A stretch of DNA of 64,000 bases from positions 499,001 to 563,000 of the forward strand of contig CAJNDS010002078.1 in NCBI GenBank assembly GCA_905221605.1. Direction: 5' to 3'. Below, piece after piece: positions 36,481 to 48,912 of this stretch. A program made the position numbers and the translations under genes. Numbering within the stretch: the stretch's first letter is position 1; the number at the start of each line of letters is the position of its first letter. The notes beneath the pieces were generated by a model. The model ran no database searches and was not told the origin of the DNA. It saw nothing but the letters and a program-made list of their open reading frames with translations. This DNA comes from Symbiodinium natans. Lineage: Eukaryota > Sar > Dinophyceae > Suessiales > Symbiodiniaceae.

Positions 36481-36887
36481 ACCACCCTAAACCCTTTCAA
36501 AATTTTGGCCTTCGGCTTGATCGATGTTGGTTTTCCCCGATCGCACCGCAGAGGGCAGTGTCACCGGGTATGAGGTCTCAGTGCAGCTATTTGGTTTATC
36601 CTCATTTTGCCAGGGTCTGTTGGCTCTGACAGTTCTGCAGTGTCCCCTGCACCCCCCCGATTAAGCTTTTCTTCGTGGAGAAAGTGCGCCTACACGGTTT
36701 TTCGCCTGGCAGCTACATGTCGCAAGGGCTGGTTAGGCATTTCGATATCTGACTGAGAGCTCGCTTTCCGACGCAACTCGACGTCTCCAGGCTTTGCCTT
36801 TCCAGGCGCCATCAGGCAATAGTCAGGGGCAAACCGATCAGGACGGCGTATGGGGGCGGATGGCACACAGCCTTCGGCAAAGACCGT

Positions 36888-37165
36888 CGAACTCTCCTAG
36901 CCTTCGTCGAAACTCTTGGCCTTCGTCGAACCCCCCTCCCGGCCCTTGTGGCCTTCGTCGAACCTCCGGCCTTCATTTAGCCTTCGTCGAACCTTCGCGT
37001 TTTTTTTCGGGCTTTGTCTTGGCCTTTTGTATCGGTCTTCGTCGAACCCCCTCCCCCTTCGTCGAACCTCCCGGCCTTCGTCGAACCTTCGCCCGGCCCC
37101 CCGGCCTTCGTCGAACTTCGTCTCGGCCCGTTGGTATCCCGAGTCTTCGTCGAAGTTCCCCGGCC
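36888..37165. repeat. CCTTCGTCGAAC minisatellite
   Basis: About 12 copies of a core CTTCGTCGAA at irregular spacing of 12-40 bases, separated by CCCGGCC-type spacers. It is open in several frames on both strands, so the Pro/Arg-rich ORFs here look like by-products of the repeat. Confidence 0.85.
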
Positions 37166-37169
37166 ATCC

Positions 37170-37920
37170 TGCTCTTCGGCCATCCTGATGTGTTTTCCCC
37201 TTAAATAGTAAATCCGGAACCTTAAGCACCAAGCCCCAAAGCCCGAACAGAAACGCCTTGGGAAGCTCTGACGAACATCAAAGCCCTGCAGAGGCACAGC
37301 TGCCTTCTGCATCTCCAGGCGGTGCGCTGAAATGCCAAGCCAGCAACTTAGACTTTCGATGTCTGGCTCGCGCAATGCCCCCCAAGACTCAACAGTCTGC
37401 AACCAGAAGCCCAAATGGTTTTACCCAACTACGGGACCCACTAATATAGTCTCCAAATAGCACCATTCCCTTAGAAGATGGACCCCAATAGGGTACCCCT
37501 AATTTGGGAAAACCCCCCACATGTGAGCCAACTTCCAGCCCCCGCTGCGAAGCCCACGTAAGCACGGGGTCCCCCAGGCTTCCCTGTGGAGCGCTTGCCA
37601 GCCTGATCAGCCGGGAGCCCGGAGGCCCTTTAAGAGAAACCTTGGCGCATGGTGGTTTTTCATTGGTTCAGGCGGCACCTTATCAAAATTGTACTTTTGT
37701 CATGATTATGATCGCGATCATTATTTCACTATCATTACTACTATCATCAAGATAGAGTCGAGATCTACAGGCCCAGCGTTCGTTTTGACTTGTGGCGCAG
37801 GGCCCGTAGAGCGGTGACCGGCCTGGCGCTGGCTGTGCAGGCGTGAGGCAACTTCAACACCACTAAAAGCACAGACTTCTGAGAGTCGAAGCCCTCAACT
37901 TTCAAGAGAAAACATCCACA
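37170..37920. other. stretch without a recognisable gene
   Basis: No coding motif or structured repeat beyond short homopolymers. Confidence 0.4.
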
Positions 37921-37924
37921 ATAT

Positions 37925-38205
37925 GTATACATATATATATATATATATATTTATTTATTTATTTATTTATTTGTATTTATATATATATATATATATGTGG
38001 CCGAGACCTTTAGGGTCTATTTCACGGCTGGTTCTTCTTTCAGTAGTAGTGCAATAATAATAATAATGTTAATATTATTATGAGTATAATAATACTGACC
38101 GTAATTGTAATAGGAATAATAATAGTACTAGTAATAGTAATAGGAATAGGAATAGTAATAATACTAGTAATAGTATTAGTAGTAGTAACAGTAATAGTGA
38201 AGGTT
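37925..38205. repeat. AT-rich microsatellites (TA, TTTA, AATA/GTAATA)
   Basis: TA runs at 37930-37950 and 37980-37996 flank TTTA units; 38045-38205 holds imperfect AATAAT and AGTAATAG units. Confidence 0.95.
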
Positions 38206-38239
38206 TGGTCTGTGTGTGCACCGGCGCCAGCAAGTGCAG

Positions 38240-41200
38240 CCATGTAGCTCTAGCACACTTTGAAGTAAGAGATAGACAAGTTGTTTCATAGCCTGAAGAG
38301 GGGCGAAGGGCCCTCTCATTTCCGATTACGAGGTAGAGGTGAGCTATCTCATTTCTTAGAAACATAGAGGAGATCTCATTTCCACGACAGAGACATCTTT
38401 CACTCAGGAGAGAACGCAAGCTGTTTCATTTCCAAGAAAATAGAGGAGCTCTATCATGTCGTTAGAAGTGAGAAGCTCTGCACTAAAAGATAGAAGGCAT
38501 CGATTCGTTTCCCTTTTTCTTTTGCTTATCAAAGGGTCTTTTCAGTTCGAACACAGGATTTCTTTCATGCCCTAAAAGAAGGATCGAGGAGCTCTTTCAT
38601 CTGAGAGATAGAAGAACGCATTCATGAAGTATACACGAGCTCATTTCTCGTCAAGAGGCAGAGGCGTGCCCAGCTCTACCATTACCTAACTCTTACCTGA
38701 AATTTCTCTATCTCGCAATAGGTCATGAGAGACCTCCTTTTGCACGCTGCAGGAAATGAGAGAGTTCTCTTCTATGTCGATTTTCAGAAATAGCTTCGCA
38801 GCTTCTCTATCAATGAAGAGTTTTGAAGGCCACTCTGGGCCATTCTCTGTCCATCAAATGGGACATGACATAACGCATCTCTCGCTATCGTTTACGTGAT
38901 AGAGTTTCGCTATCTCTGAATAGGTCATCTGAAAGCTCCTCTGTATCTTTGCAGCAAGTGAAGGAGCTCCTTGCCTCTTCTGCAAGAGCCCTCCGCTTCC
39001 TATTTTGCAATGAGCAAGCTCTTTTATCTCCTCTGGTTCCTAATAGGTCATGAGCGGGCTTCCCTCTCTCCTTCTCTTTTAGGGGATAGAGGAGGTTTTT
39101 TCATGTTGCGTTAACAGCTAGAGGACATCATTTATATCCATTCTGTCATTTCGTATGAGAAGATACAGGAGCTCATTCATCTCCTAGTCAGAGATTGAAG
39201 AACTCGTTCACAAGAGATATAGATATAAGAAATCTCTCATACAATGTATAAGAGCTCTCTCATGTCCTACCTAGTTCATTTGCCGTCACCAGCGCTCAGC
39301 TCTACCATTTCGTATCTTTTATATGACATAGCTTCTCTATCTCGCAATAGGTCATGAGAGACCTCCTCTTTCTTTTGCAGGAAATGAGAGAGGTCTCTAT
39401 CTACCTTTTGTGAAAGAGCTCCCTTTGTTCAATCACAAGAACTCATTCATAGAAGCTGTAAGAGCTCTCGAATGTACTTTCTTGTTAATTTCCCGTCGAT
39501 AGGTAGAGGAGCTCACAGCTCTACCACATCCTACCCTTTACATGGAAGAGGCTCCTCTATCTCGTAGCGGGTCAAGAAAGATTGCCTCTATCTCTTTGCA
39601 GAACATTAGAGAGTCCTCTACCTACCTCTTGTGAAAGAGCTCCTTCACCTCAAAATCAAATGCCACAACTCGTCTATCTTTCACTGGGACATGAGACAGC
39701 TCCATTGTGAATTTCTATTCAGAAATAGCTGCTTCTCTATCGATGAAGAAATCATGCGAGTAGCCGTTTATCGATGCATAAGAAATGACATAGCTCTTCT
39801 ACCTTTTTGCGACAGATCTCTTCTTTACCCGAAATGAAAGTTTGGAAGGCCATTCTCTATCCCTTGAATGGGGACACAACTCATCAGTCTCTATCGTTTA
39901 CGTGAGAGAGTTTCGCTATCTCTGAACAGGTCATCTGAAAGCTCCTTTGTGTCTGCGCAGCAAGTGAAGGAGCTGCTTGCCTCTTCTGCAATAGCTCCTC
40001 CGCTTCCTATTTTGCAATGAGCAACCTCTTCTATCTCCTTTGGTTCCTATTTCTCGTTTGCCATCACTAGGCAGAGGAGCTCTCAGCTCTACCATGACCT
40101 ATCCTTTACATGAAAGAGGCTTCTCTATCTCGTAACGGTTCATGGAGTCATGACAGATCTTCTCTATCTCTTTGCAAGAAAAGAGAGAGTGCTCTACCTA
40201 CCTCGTGTGAAAGAGCTCCTCCACCTTGTGATCGAGAGTGACAGAACTCGTCTGTCTTTCAATGGTGCATGAGCCAGGTTTTTTGTTTGTATTTGAGAAA
40301 AAGCTTGTCTACCCGTGATATAATAAGAAATGAATAGCTCTTCTACCTTTCTGTGACAGATCTCTCCTTTATTCGAAATGAAAGTCTGGAAGGCCATTCT
40401 CTATCCCTGAAATGGGGCATGACATAACTTTGCAATCTCTATCGTTTACGTGATCGAGTTTCGCTATCTCTGAATAGGTCATCTGAAAGCTCCTCTGTAT
40501 CTTTGCAGCAAGTGAAGGAGCTCCTTGCCTCTTCTGCAAGAGCCCTCCGCTTCCTCTTTTGCAATGAGCAAGCTCTTTATCTCCTCTGTTTCCTAACAGG
40601 TCATGAGACAGCTCATTTCCACACTGTCATTTCGTATGCGAAGACACAGGAGCTCATTCATTTTCTATTCAGAGATTGAAGAACTCATTCATAAGAAATG
40701 TATGAAAGTTCTCTCATGTCCTATCTAACTGATTTCCCGTCACTAGGCAGAGGAGTCCTCAGCTCTACCATTTCTTATCTTTATATGACATAGCTTCTCT
40801 ATCTCGCAATAATCAGGTCGTGAGAGACCTCCTCTTTCTTTTACAGGAAATGAGAGAGGTCTCTATCTACCCTTTGTGAAAGAGCTCCCTTTGTTCACTG
40901 GCAAGAACTCATTCATGAAAGCTATAAGAGTTCCCGTCGATAGGTAAAGGAGCTCACAGCTCTTCTATATCTTACCCTTTACATGAAAGAGGCTCTCTAT
41001 CTCGTAGCGGGTCATGAAAGATCGTCTCTATCTCTTTGCCGGACATGAGAGAGTCCTCTACCTACCTCTTGTGAAAGAGCTCCCCCACCTCGTAACGTAC
41101 AAAGACAGAACTCGTCTATCTTTCAATGGGACATGATCCGTCTCTTTGGTTTTGGTTGAGAAAAGCTTCTCTATCCATGAAGCAAACATGAGAGAAGCCG

Positions 41201-43385
41201 ATTGTCTCTAGGCTGCTTATCGCTTCGTAGGAAATGACATAGCTCTTTTACCTTTTTGCGAGAGATCAACCCTAATTGAAGGTTTCGAAGGCCTATCCCT
41301 GAAATGGAGCGTCGCATAACTCATCAGTCTCTCTCGCTTACGTGAGACAGCATTTATTCTATTTCGTAACAGGTCATCTAAACGCTCTTCTATGCGTTTG
41401 TAGAAGTAAAAGAGCTCCTTGCCTCTTGTGCAAAAGCTCCTCCGCATCCTAAAGAGCAATGAGCAAGCTCTTCTATCTCCTCTCTCTTGAATAGGTCATG
41501 AGAGGGCTCCCCTCCCTCTGGTTGAGGGAATGACAGAGCTCCTCCGCCCCTTACGAAAGAGCCTTTCTCCTGCTTGAAAAGCTGCGGGCGGGTGCTCTGG
41601 CGCCTCGTAGGTTTGGGAGGGCTCCTTTTCACATCTTTATCTTTCCGACTCCGAGATATAGGAGCTCATTTTTTCGAAAGTGGTAGCAGAGATCTCTCAT
41701 TTCCAAGAGATCTTTGTCACTCAGGGAGAAAGCAAGGTTTTGATTTCAAAGAAATGGAGGAGCTCTTTCATGTCCCATTAAGAGTGTGGAGCGCTCTCAT
41801 TACGCATGAAAAGATTGATGACATGGATTCGTTACAATTCTTTAACTTTTCTCGAAGGGTCTTTTCTTTTCATATGCAGGATCTCTTTCATTTCCTATGA
41901 GAAGATAGAGGAGCTCTTTCATCTCAAAGATAGAAGAATGCATTCATAAACGGTATAAGAGCTCTCCCATGAACTATATCTCATCGTAGGGGCATAGGAG
42001 TCTTAGGGGGCTCAGGATTCGCGTGCAGGGTGTAGGGTTTATAGGGCTACGGGAATTTAATGGAGGGTGTATTTGTGTAGTCTGCCTATTACCGTAACAA
42101 ACCCGTGACATAACCCAGAGCCATTACTTGCAAGACTGCTTCTTGAAAGCAAGAGCGCTAGTGTCTAACCATTGTACATTCCTACATGAGATACCCCACC
42201 ACATCTTGAAAACACCTCTTTCTCCAAGGGTTTACTGGGGCATTAAGGAACAAGAACGTGATGGTTTCAGCACCAAAGTAAGGGAATAGCAAAGGGTTTC
42301 CAGGGAAAACTTCCCTGATGCAACCGGTCTCTATCTCACAAGAGGTCATGAGAGACCTCCTGTATCACATTGCAGGAATGAGAGAGTTCTCCACCATGTT
42401 TGTTTTCCGAAATAGCTTCTCTATCAATGAAGAGTTTTGAAGGTCGCCCTGGGCCATTCTCTGTCCGATAAATGAGACATGACATAACTCATTAGTCTCT
42501 ATTAAGAGAGTCTCTATCTCTACGTGATCGAGTTTCGCTATCTCTGAATATACGTCGTCTGAAAGCTCCTCTGTGTCTTTGTAGCAAGTGAAGGAGCTCC
42601 TTGCCTCTTCTGCAAGTGCTCCTCCGCTTCCCCTTTTGCAATGAGCAAGCTCTTCTATCTCCTCTGGTTCCTAACAGGTCATGACTTCTGCAAGAGCTCC
42701 TCCTCTTGATATTTTGCAATGAGCAAGCTCTTCTATCTCCTAATAGGTCAGAGAGGGCTTCCCTCTCTCCCACTCTTGTAGGGGATAGAGGAGCTTTTTC
42801 TTGATGCGTTAAAAGCTCGAGGGCATCGTTCATTTCCTGTCTGTCATTACGTATGAGAAGAGACAGGAGCTCATTCATCTCCTAGTCAGAGATTGAAGAA
42901 CTCCTTCAGGAGAGCTCTCTCATATCCTATCCTTTTGGTTCCCCGTCACTAGGTCCCTAGGTAGAGGAGCTCTCAGCGTCTCAGCTCTACCGTTTGCTAC
43001 CTTCTACGTGGCAGAGCTTCTTTATCTCGCAATAGGTCATGAAAGACTTTCCAGCAAATGAGAGAGTTCTCTACTTTACCGCTTGCGAAAGAGCTCCCCT
43101 TTTTCAATGACAAGAATTCACTCATACAAGCTACAAGAGCACTCTAATGTCCTGTCTTGCTCATTTCCCGTCAATGGGTAGACGAGCTCGCAGCTCTACC
43201 GTTTCCTACCCTTTACATGAAAGAGGCTCCTCTATCTCGTAGCGGGTCATGAAAGATCGTCTCTATCTCTTTGCCGGACATGAGAAAGTCCTCTACCTAC
43301 CTCTTGTGAAAGAGCTCCCCCACCTCGCAACGTACAAAGACACAACTCGTCTATCTTTCAATGGGACGTGATTCTCCTTTGCTTT
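38240..43385. repeat. GAGCTC-rich higher-order satellite array
   Basis: About 5 kb built from degenerate units of roughly 25-60 bases such as ATAGAGGAGCTCTTTCAT and AGGTCATGAGAGACCTCC. A longer module containing CTATCGTTTACGTGATAGAG recurs at about 38884, 39891, 40439, 41329 and 42513, so the higher-order period is irregular (about 550-1180). No ORF of note. A different repeat (41990-42325) is inserted in it. Confidence 0.9.
41990..42325. repeat. dispersed repeat, diverged copy 1
   Basis: Shares an ordered set of blocks with the copies at 44112 and 44801: a telomere-like lead, GTAGTCTGCCTAT, GAGCGCTAGT, CCATTGTACA, CATCTTGAA, GATGGTTTCAGCAC and AAGTAAGGGAATAG. It interrupts the GAGCTC array. 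Confidence 0.8.
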
Positions 43386-43429
43386 TGGTAAGCCCGAACG
43401 ACTACCGGAATTAACTTCTTGCATTTCTT

Positions 43430-43800
43430 GTTTTTCTCACAGACAGGAAGAAGTTACGGAAATTAATGAATTGTGAATTTCTTTAATTTGTTTTCATTAA
43501 TCTCGCAAGCCCGAACAGCTGCCGGAATTAGTTTCATGAATTTCATTAATTTCTTTAATTTCTTTGATTTCTTTATTGTTTGAATTTCTGAAAACCTTTA
43601 ATTTCTTTAACTCCCTCAATTTCTTGAATTTCTTTACTTTCTGTAATTTCGTTTAATTAGTCTCGCAAGCCCGAACGGCTGCCTGAATTAATTTCTTTAA
43701 TTTCTTTTTTATTTCTTTAATTTCTTTAATTTCTCACAGAGAGACCCAGAAATTAAAGAAATTAAAGAAATTAATTGGGGGAGCCCACCCGGCTCACGGG
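43430..43800. repeat. AATTTCTTT/inverted-repeat satellite, small block
   Basis: A first, more divergent block of the AT-rich array described at 45310-48150, with the same CTCGCAAGCCCGAA module (43503, 43662) and CCCGGCTCACGGG box. Confidence 0.9.
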
Positions 43801-43849
43801 ACTAATTTAAACTAGAAGACGATTGGCCCGAAAGCATCGATTTGCGGTG

Positions 43850-44060
43850 CGTTGAGTCTATGCACTTGACTCTGTGCGCTCGAACTGTATGCACTTGGAC
43901 AAGTGTATGCACTTAAGTGTATGCACTTATATGGTTGCATACTCACTTGTATACTGCACTTGTATACTGGACGTGTATGCACTCGAACTGCATGGCACTC
44001 AAGTGTGTTGAGTTGAATGCCATGCACTTGTGGTCAACTCTATACACTTCATTGGCATTC
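43850..44060. repeat. TGTATGCACTT minisatellite
   Basis: About a dozen imperfect copies of TGTATGCACTT/TGCACTCGAACTG, some in inverted orientation. No coding motif. Confidence 0.8.
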
Positions 44061-44111
44061 AATAGATCTGAAGTAAACGGACTTGAACTGTATGAACTTC
44101 ACTTGCTGTCT

Positions 44112-44625
44112 GCTTGCTCTGCGAAATTGTTTAGGGAGTAAGGGGGCTTCGACAGCTTAGGGAGCTTACGGGACTTAAGGAGGCTTGGCGGGCTCAGGGG
44201 GCCTGGGGAGCTTCGGGGCCTTAGGAAGTGTAGGGGGCTTGGGAGTCTTAGAGAACTTGGGATTCTTAGAGGGCCTGGAGGCCGTAGGAGTCTTTGAGCG
44301 TTTAGGGTTTAGGGTTTAGAGTTTAGGGTTCAGGGTTTAGGGGAAATGGTTTGTTTAGAGAGGGTGTATTTACATCGTCTGCCTATGAACGTAGCAAACT
44401 CGTGACACACATTACTTGCAAAACAGCTTCTTGAAAATTAGAGCGCTAGTACCAAGCCATTGTACACACAACTATATGAAAAATCCTTCCTACATCTTGA
44501 AGGCGTCCCTTTCTTTAAGGGATGACTGGGGAAATTAAGGTAAAGAAAGGGCGATGGTTTCAGCACGAAAGTAAGGGAATAGAAAAGGGAACGCGGTACA
44601 GATACACGAAGCCTTAAAGGGATTC
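44112..44625. repeat. dispersed repeat, copy 2
   Basis: Nearly identical to the copy at 44801-45308 (offset 689). It starts GCTCTGCGAAATTGTTTAGG, includes a G-rich GGGGGCTTAGGGAGCTTA zone and a telomere-like TTTAGGG tract at about 44303-44342, then the conserved blocks listed for copy 1. Confidence 0.9.
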
Positions 44626-44800
44626 GAGGGGAAATTCTAGCACTACACAGGGGTTTCAAGGGAAAACTTCCCTGAAACAATCGGGGCCAAAAAAAAGCGC
44701 AACAGGGAAACGTCAGGGAAATTTTAAGTTACGCTTTGGGTGGAGGCGTTGCCTGCAGGACAGCTCATGACCGATTGCTTGTAGTCCTGAAATTCTGTTT

Positions 44801-45308
44801 GCTTGCTCTGCGAAATTGTTTAGGGAGTAAGGGGGCTTCGACAGCTTAGGGAGCTTACGGGACTTAAGGAGGCTTGGCGGGCTCAGGGGGCCTGGGGAGC
44901 TTCGGGGCCTTAGGAAGTGTAGGGGGCTTGGGAGTCTTAGAGAACTTGGGATTCTTAGAGGGCCTGGAGGCCGTAGGAGTCTTTGAGCGTTTAGGGTTTA
45001 GGGTTTAGAGTTTAGGGTTCAGGGTTTAGGGAAAATGGTTTGTTTAGAGAGGGTGTATTTGCATAGTCTGCCTATGAACGTAGCAAACTCGTGACACACA
45101 TTACATGCAAAACAGCTTCTTGAAAATTAGAGCGCTAGTACCAAGCCATTGTACACACAACTATATGAAAAATCCTTCCTACATCTTGAAGGCGTCCCTT
45201 TCTTTAAGGGATGAATGGGGAAATTAAGGGAAAGAAAGGGTGATGGTTTCAGCGCGAAAGTAAGGGAATAGAAAAGGGAACGCGATAAAGATGCACGAAG
45301 GCTTAAAG
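44801..45308. repeat. dispersed repeat, copy 3
   Basis: Direct duplicate of 44112-44620. At its right end it switches, at GGCTTAAAG, straight into the AATTTCTTT inverted-repeat array. Confidence 0.9.
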
Positions 45309-45309
45309 A

Positions 45310-48150
45310 GGCCCAGAAAATCAAGAAATTAAAGAGGATGGTTAATTGCTTGAATTTCTCTAATTTCTCACAGAGAGGCTTAGCAATTAAAAAGCCAGAG
45401 AAATTAATTAATTTCATTACTTTCTTTAATTTCTTTTAGTTAGTCTCGCAACCCCACGCGGCTACCGGATGTTTTTTGTTAATTTCTTAAATTTCTCACA
45501 GAGAGGCCTAGAAAATAAAGAAATTACAAAAATTAATTACCCGGCTCACGGGATTAGTTTAAATAAAAGAAATTAATGAAATTGATCAAATAAAAGAAAT
45601 TGATTAATGTATTTAGTTTCTTTGATTTCTCACAGATAGGCTCTGAAAGTAGAGAAACTACAGAAATTAATTTCAGAGAGGCCCAGAAATTAAAGAAATT
45701 AATGAAATTAATTAATTTCTTTAATTTCTCACATAGAGGCCCAGAAATTCGAGAAATTAAAGAAATTAACTAATTTCATTAATTTCTTTAATTTCTTTAA
45801 TTTCTTTAATTTCTTTTAACTAGTCTCGCAAGCCCGAAGGGCTACCGGAATCTATTTCTTTAATTTCTTTAATTTCGCACAGAGATGCCCATAAACTAAA
45901 GAAATTAAAGAAATTAAAGAAATTAATTGGGGGAGCCCCCCCGGCTCACGGGACTAATTTAAATAAATTAAAGAAATTAATGAAATTAATGAAATTAAAG
46001 AAATTAATTAATTTCTTTAATTTCTTTAATTTCGCACAGAGAGGCCCAGAAATTAAAGAAATTAATGAAATTGATTGATTTCTTTAATTTCTTTAATTTC
46101 GCACAGAGAGGCCCAGAAATTAAAGAAATTAATGAAATTAATTAATTTCTTTAATTTCTTTAATTTCTCATAGAGAGGCCCAGAATTTAAAGAAATTAAA
46201 GAAATTAATTAATTTCATTAATTTCTTTAATTTCTTTAATTTCATTAATTTCTTTTAACTAGTCTCGCAAGCCCGAAGGGCTACCGGAATTAATTTCTTT
46301 AATTTCTTTAATTTCTCACAGAGAGGCCCAGAAATTAAAGAAATTAATTGGGGTAGCCCCCCCGGCTCACGGGACTAATTAAAATAAATTAAATAAATTA
46401 AAGAAATTAATGAAATTAAAGAAATTAATTAATTTCTTTAATTTCTTTAATTTCGCACAGAGAGGCCCAGAAATTAAAGAAATTAATGAAATTAATTAAT
46501 TTCTTTAATTTCTTTAATTTCTTTAATTTCTCACAGAGAGGCCCAGAAATTAAAGAAATTAATGAAATTAATTAATTTCTTTAATTTCTTTAATTTCTCA
46601 CAGAGAGGCACAGAAATTAAAGAAATTAAAGAAATTAATTGGGGGGGGCCCCCCGGCTCACGGGACTAATTAAAATAAATTAAAGAAATTAATGAAATTA
46701 ATGAAATTAAAGAAATTAATTAATTTCTTTAATTTCTTTAATTTCGCACAGAGAGGCCCAGAAATTAAAGAAATTAATGAAATTAATCAATTTCTTTAAT
46801 TTCTTTAATTTCTCACAGAGAGGCCCAGAAATTAAAGAAATTAATGAAATTAATTAATTTCTTTAATTTCTTTAATTTCTCACAGAGAGGCCCAGAAATT
46901 AAAGAAATTAAAGAAATTAAAGAAATTAACTAATTTCATTAATTTCTTTAATTTCTTTAATTTCTTTAATTTCTTTAATTTCTTTAATTTCTTTTATTTA
47001 GTCTCGCAAACCCGAAGGGCTACCGGAATTAATTTCTTTAATTTCTTTAATTTCTCACAGAGAGGCCCAGAAATTCAAGAAATTAAAGAAATTAATTGGG
47101 GGGGGCCCCCCGGCTCACGGGACTAATTAAAATAAATTAAAGAAATTAATGAAATTAATGAAATTAAAGAAATTAATTAATTTCTTTAATTTCTTTAATT
47201 TCGCACAGAGAGGCCCAGAAATTAAAGAAATTAATGAAATTATTTAGTTTCTTTAATTTCTTTAATTTCTCACAGAGAGGCCCGGAAATTAAAGAAATTA
47301 ATGAAATTAATTAATTTCTTTAATTTCTTTAATTTCTCACAGAGAGGCCCAGAAATTAAAGAAATTAAAGCAATTAATTAATTTCATTAATTTCTTTAAT
47401 TTCTTTAATTTCTTTAATTTCTTTTAATTAGTCTCGCAAGCCCGAAGGGCTACCTGAATTAATTTCTTTAATTTCTTTAATTTCTCATAGAGAGGCCCAG
47501 AAATTAAAGAAATTAAAGAAATTAATTGGGGTAGCCCCCCCGGCTCACGGGACTAATTAAAATAAATTAAAGAAATTAATGAAATTAAAGAAATTAATGA
47601 ATTTCTTTAAATTCTTTAATTTCGCACAGAGAGGCCCAGAAATTAAAGAAATTAATGAAATTAATTAATTTCTTTAATTTCTTTAATTTCTCACAGGGAG
47701 GCCCAGAAATTAAAGAAATTAATGAAATTAATTAATTTCTTTAATTTCTTTATTTTCTCACAGAGAGGCCCAGAAATTAAAGAAATTAAAGAAATTAATT
47801 AATTTCATTAATTTCTTTAATTTCTTTAATTTCATTAATTTCTTTTAATTAGTCTCGCAAGCCCGAAGGACTACCGGAATTAATTTCTTTAATTTCTTTA
47901 ATTTCTCACAGAGAGGCCCAGAAATTAAAGAAATTAAAGAAATTAATTGGGGGAGCCCCCCCGGCTCACGGGACTAATTAAAATAAATTAAAGAAATTAA
48001 TGAAATTCAAGAAATTAATTAATTTCATTAATTTCTTTAATTTCGCACAGAGAGGCCCAGAAATTAAAGAAATTAATGAAATTATTAATTTCTTTAATTT
48101 CATTTATTTCCCTAAGAGAGCCCCAGAAATTAAAGAAATTAAAGAAATTA
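45310..48150. repeat. AT-rich inverted-repeat (hairpin) satellite array
   Basis: About 2.8 kb made of 9-base units (TTTAATTTC and its complement) arranged as inverted repeats. The arm AATTTCTTTAATTTCT and its exact complement AGAAATTAAAGAAATT flank a loop of 13 bases, CACAGAGAGGCCC. Roughly 20-25 such hairpins occur, 65-75 bases apart. Two GC-rich modules punctuate them about every 420-440 bases: CTCGCAAGCCCGAAGGGCT (45825, 46264, 47003, 47433, 47854; itself a hairpin AGCCC-GAA-GGGCT) and CCCCCGGCTCACGGGAC (45942, 46363, 46654, 47111, 47541, 47962). The short ORFs in it are by-products. Confidence 0.95.
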
Positions 48151-48912
48151 ATAGGTAAATAAATTAAATTCCTCATACAAGTGATATACGTGAAATGGAC
48201 CCAAAAGGTCCCTCTCACATATATATATATATGTATGTCTATGTAGCAGTGTCTGTAGTCTATTCTACATAGTACGCCATCACCTGAGGAGAAGACCCCG
48301 AGACCAAAGCTAAGGTTCTGTGTGGAGCTTCCCATCGACGACCGGTCGCGTGGAGCCGGGGGGCTTCAGTGAAAGTCGCAGGGGTTTGTGGCGGGTTAGA
48401 GTTCATGGGATTCATAGTGGCATCTCCGAGCTCTCTAGCAGCAAGGTTTCGCAAGTCTAGAAACCTTCGTCTGGAGATGCAAGCGAGTGCTTTCGAACGA
48501 AGTCCAAGCTGCCTGGTATCCTGGAGTCAAGACTTGCTTCTCACAGAAGCTTTGGGCCCGATCTGGGTGATTCGACTTCAAAATACGATTGACAAAAGCT
48601 TCAAAAAAGACGTCCCAAAAAAACCAAAGCGTTGAAAAAACACTGTGACCTGGCAAATAAGCCTGCAGCCATGGCAACGCGGCGCCTCCAGGAGCTGTTC
48701 GCATCTTGGCTGGGGAGGTTTAAGAAGCAAACCTTGGTTTTTGGAGAGCTCTGCACAAGGAGTGAAGTCTCTTGCGGCATTCTGGGCATCCGCATAAGTT
48801 CACGGGGCTCACACACACTGTATAAGGCGTAAGGTTATAGGAGTGGGCCAATTTGTGTTTAGAGTGCCCGGCTGCTCCACGCTACGAAGCATGAAGCATG
48901 TCTCCTGTGCAG
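48151..48912. other. stretch without a confident gene
   Basis: A TA run at 48220-48232. ORFs 48369-48635 and 48662-48830 on the plus strand are weakly coding-like (for example MATRRLQELFASWLGRF at 48671) but no family is recognised. They could be 5' exons of the EF-hand gene. Confidence 0.35.

Noticed and set aside
36794-37232. Pro/Arg-rich ORFs on both strands
   Set aside because: All frames stay open because of the TTCGTCGAA minisatellite; no independent coding evidence.
45310-48150. CRISPR-like array
   Set aside because: The repeats are contiguous inverted units with no unique spacers, in a eukaryotic context.
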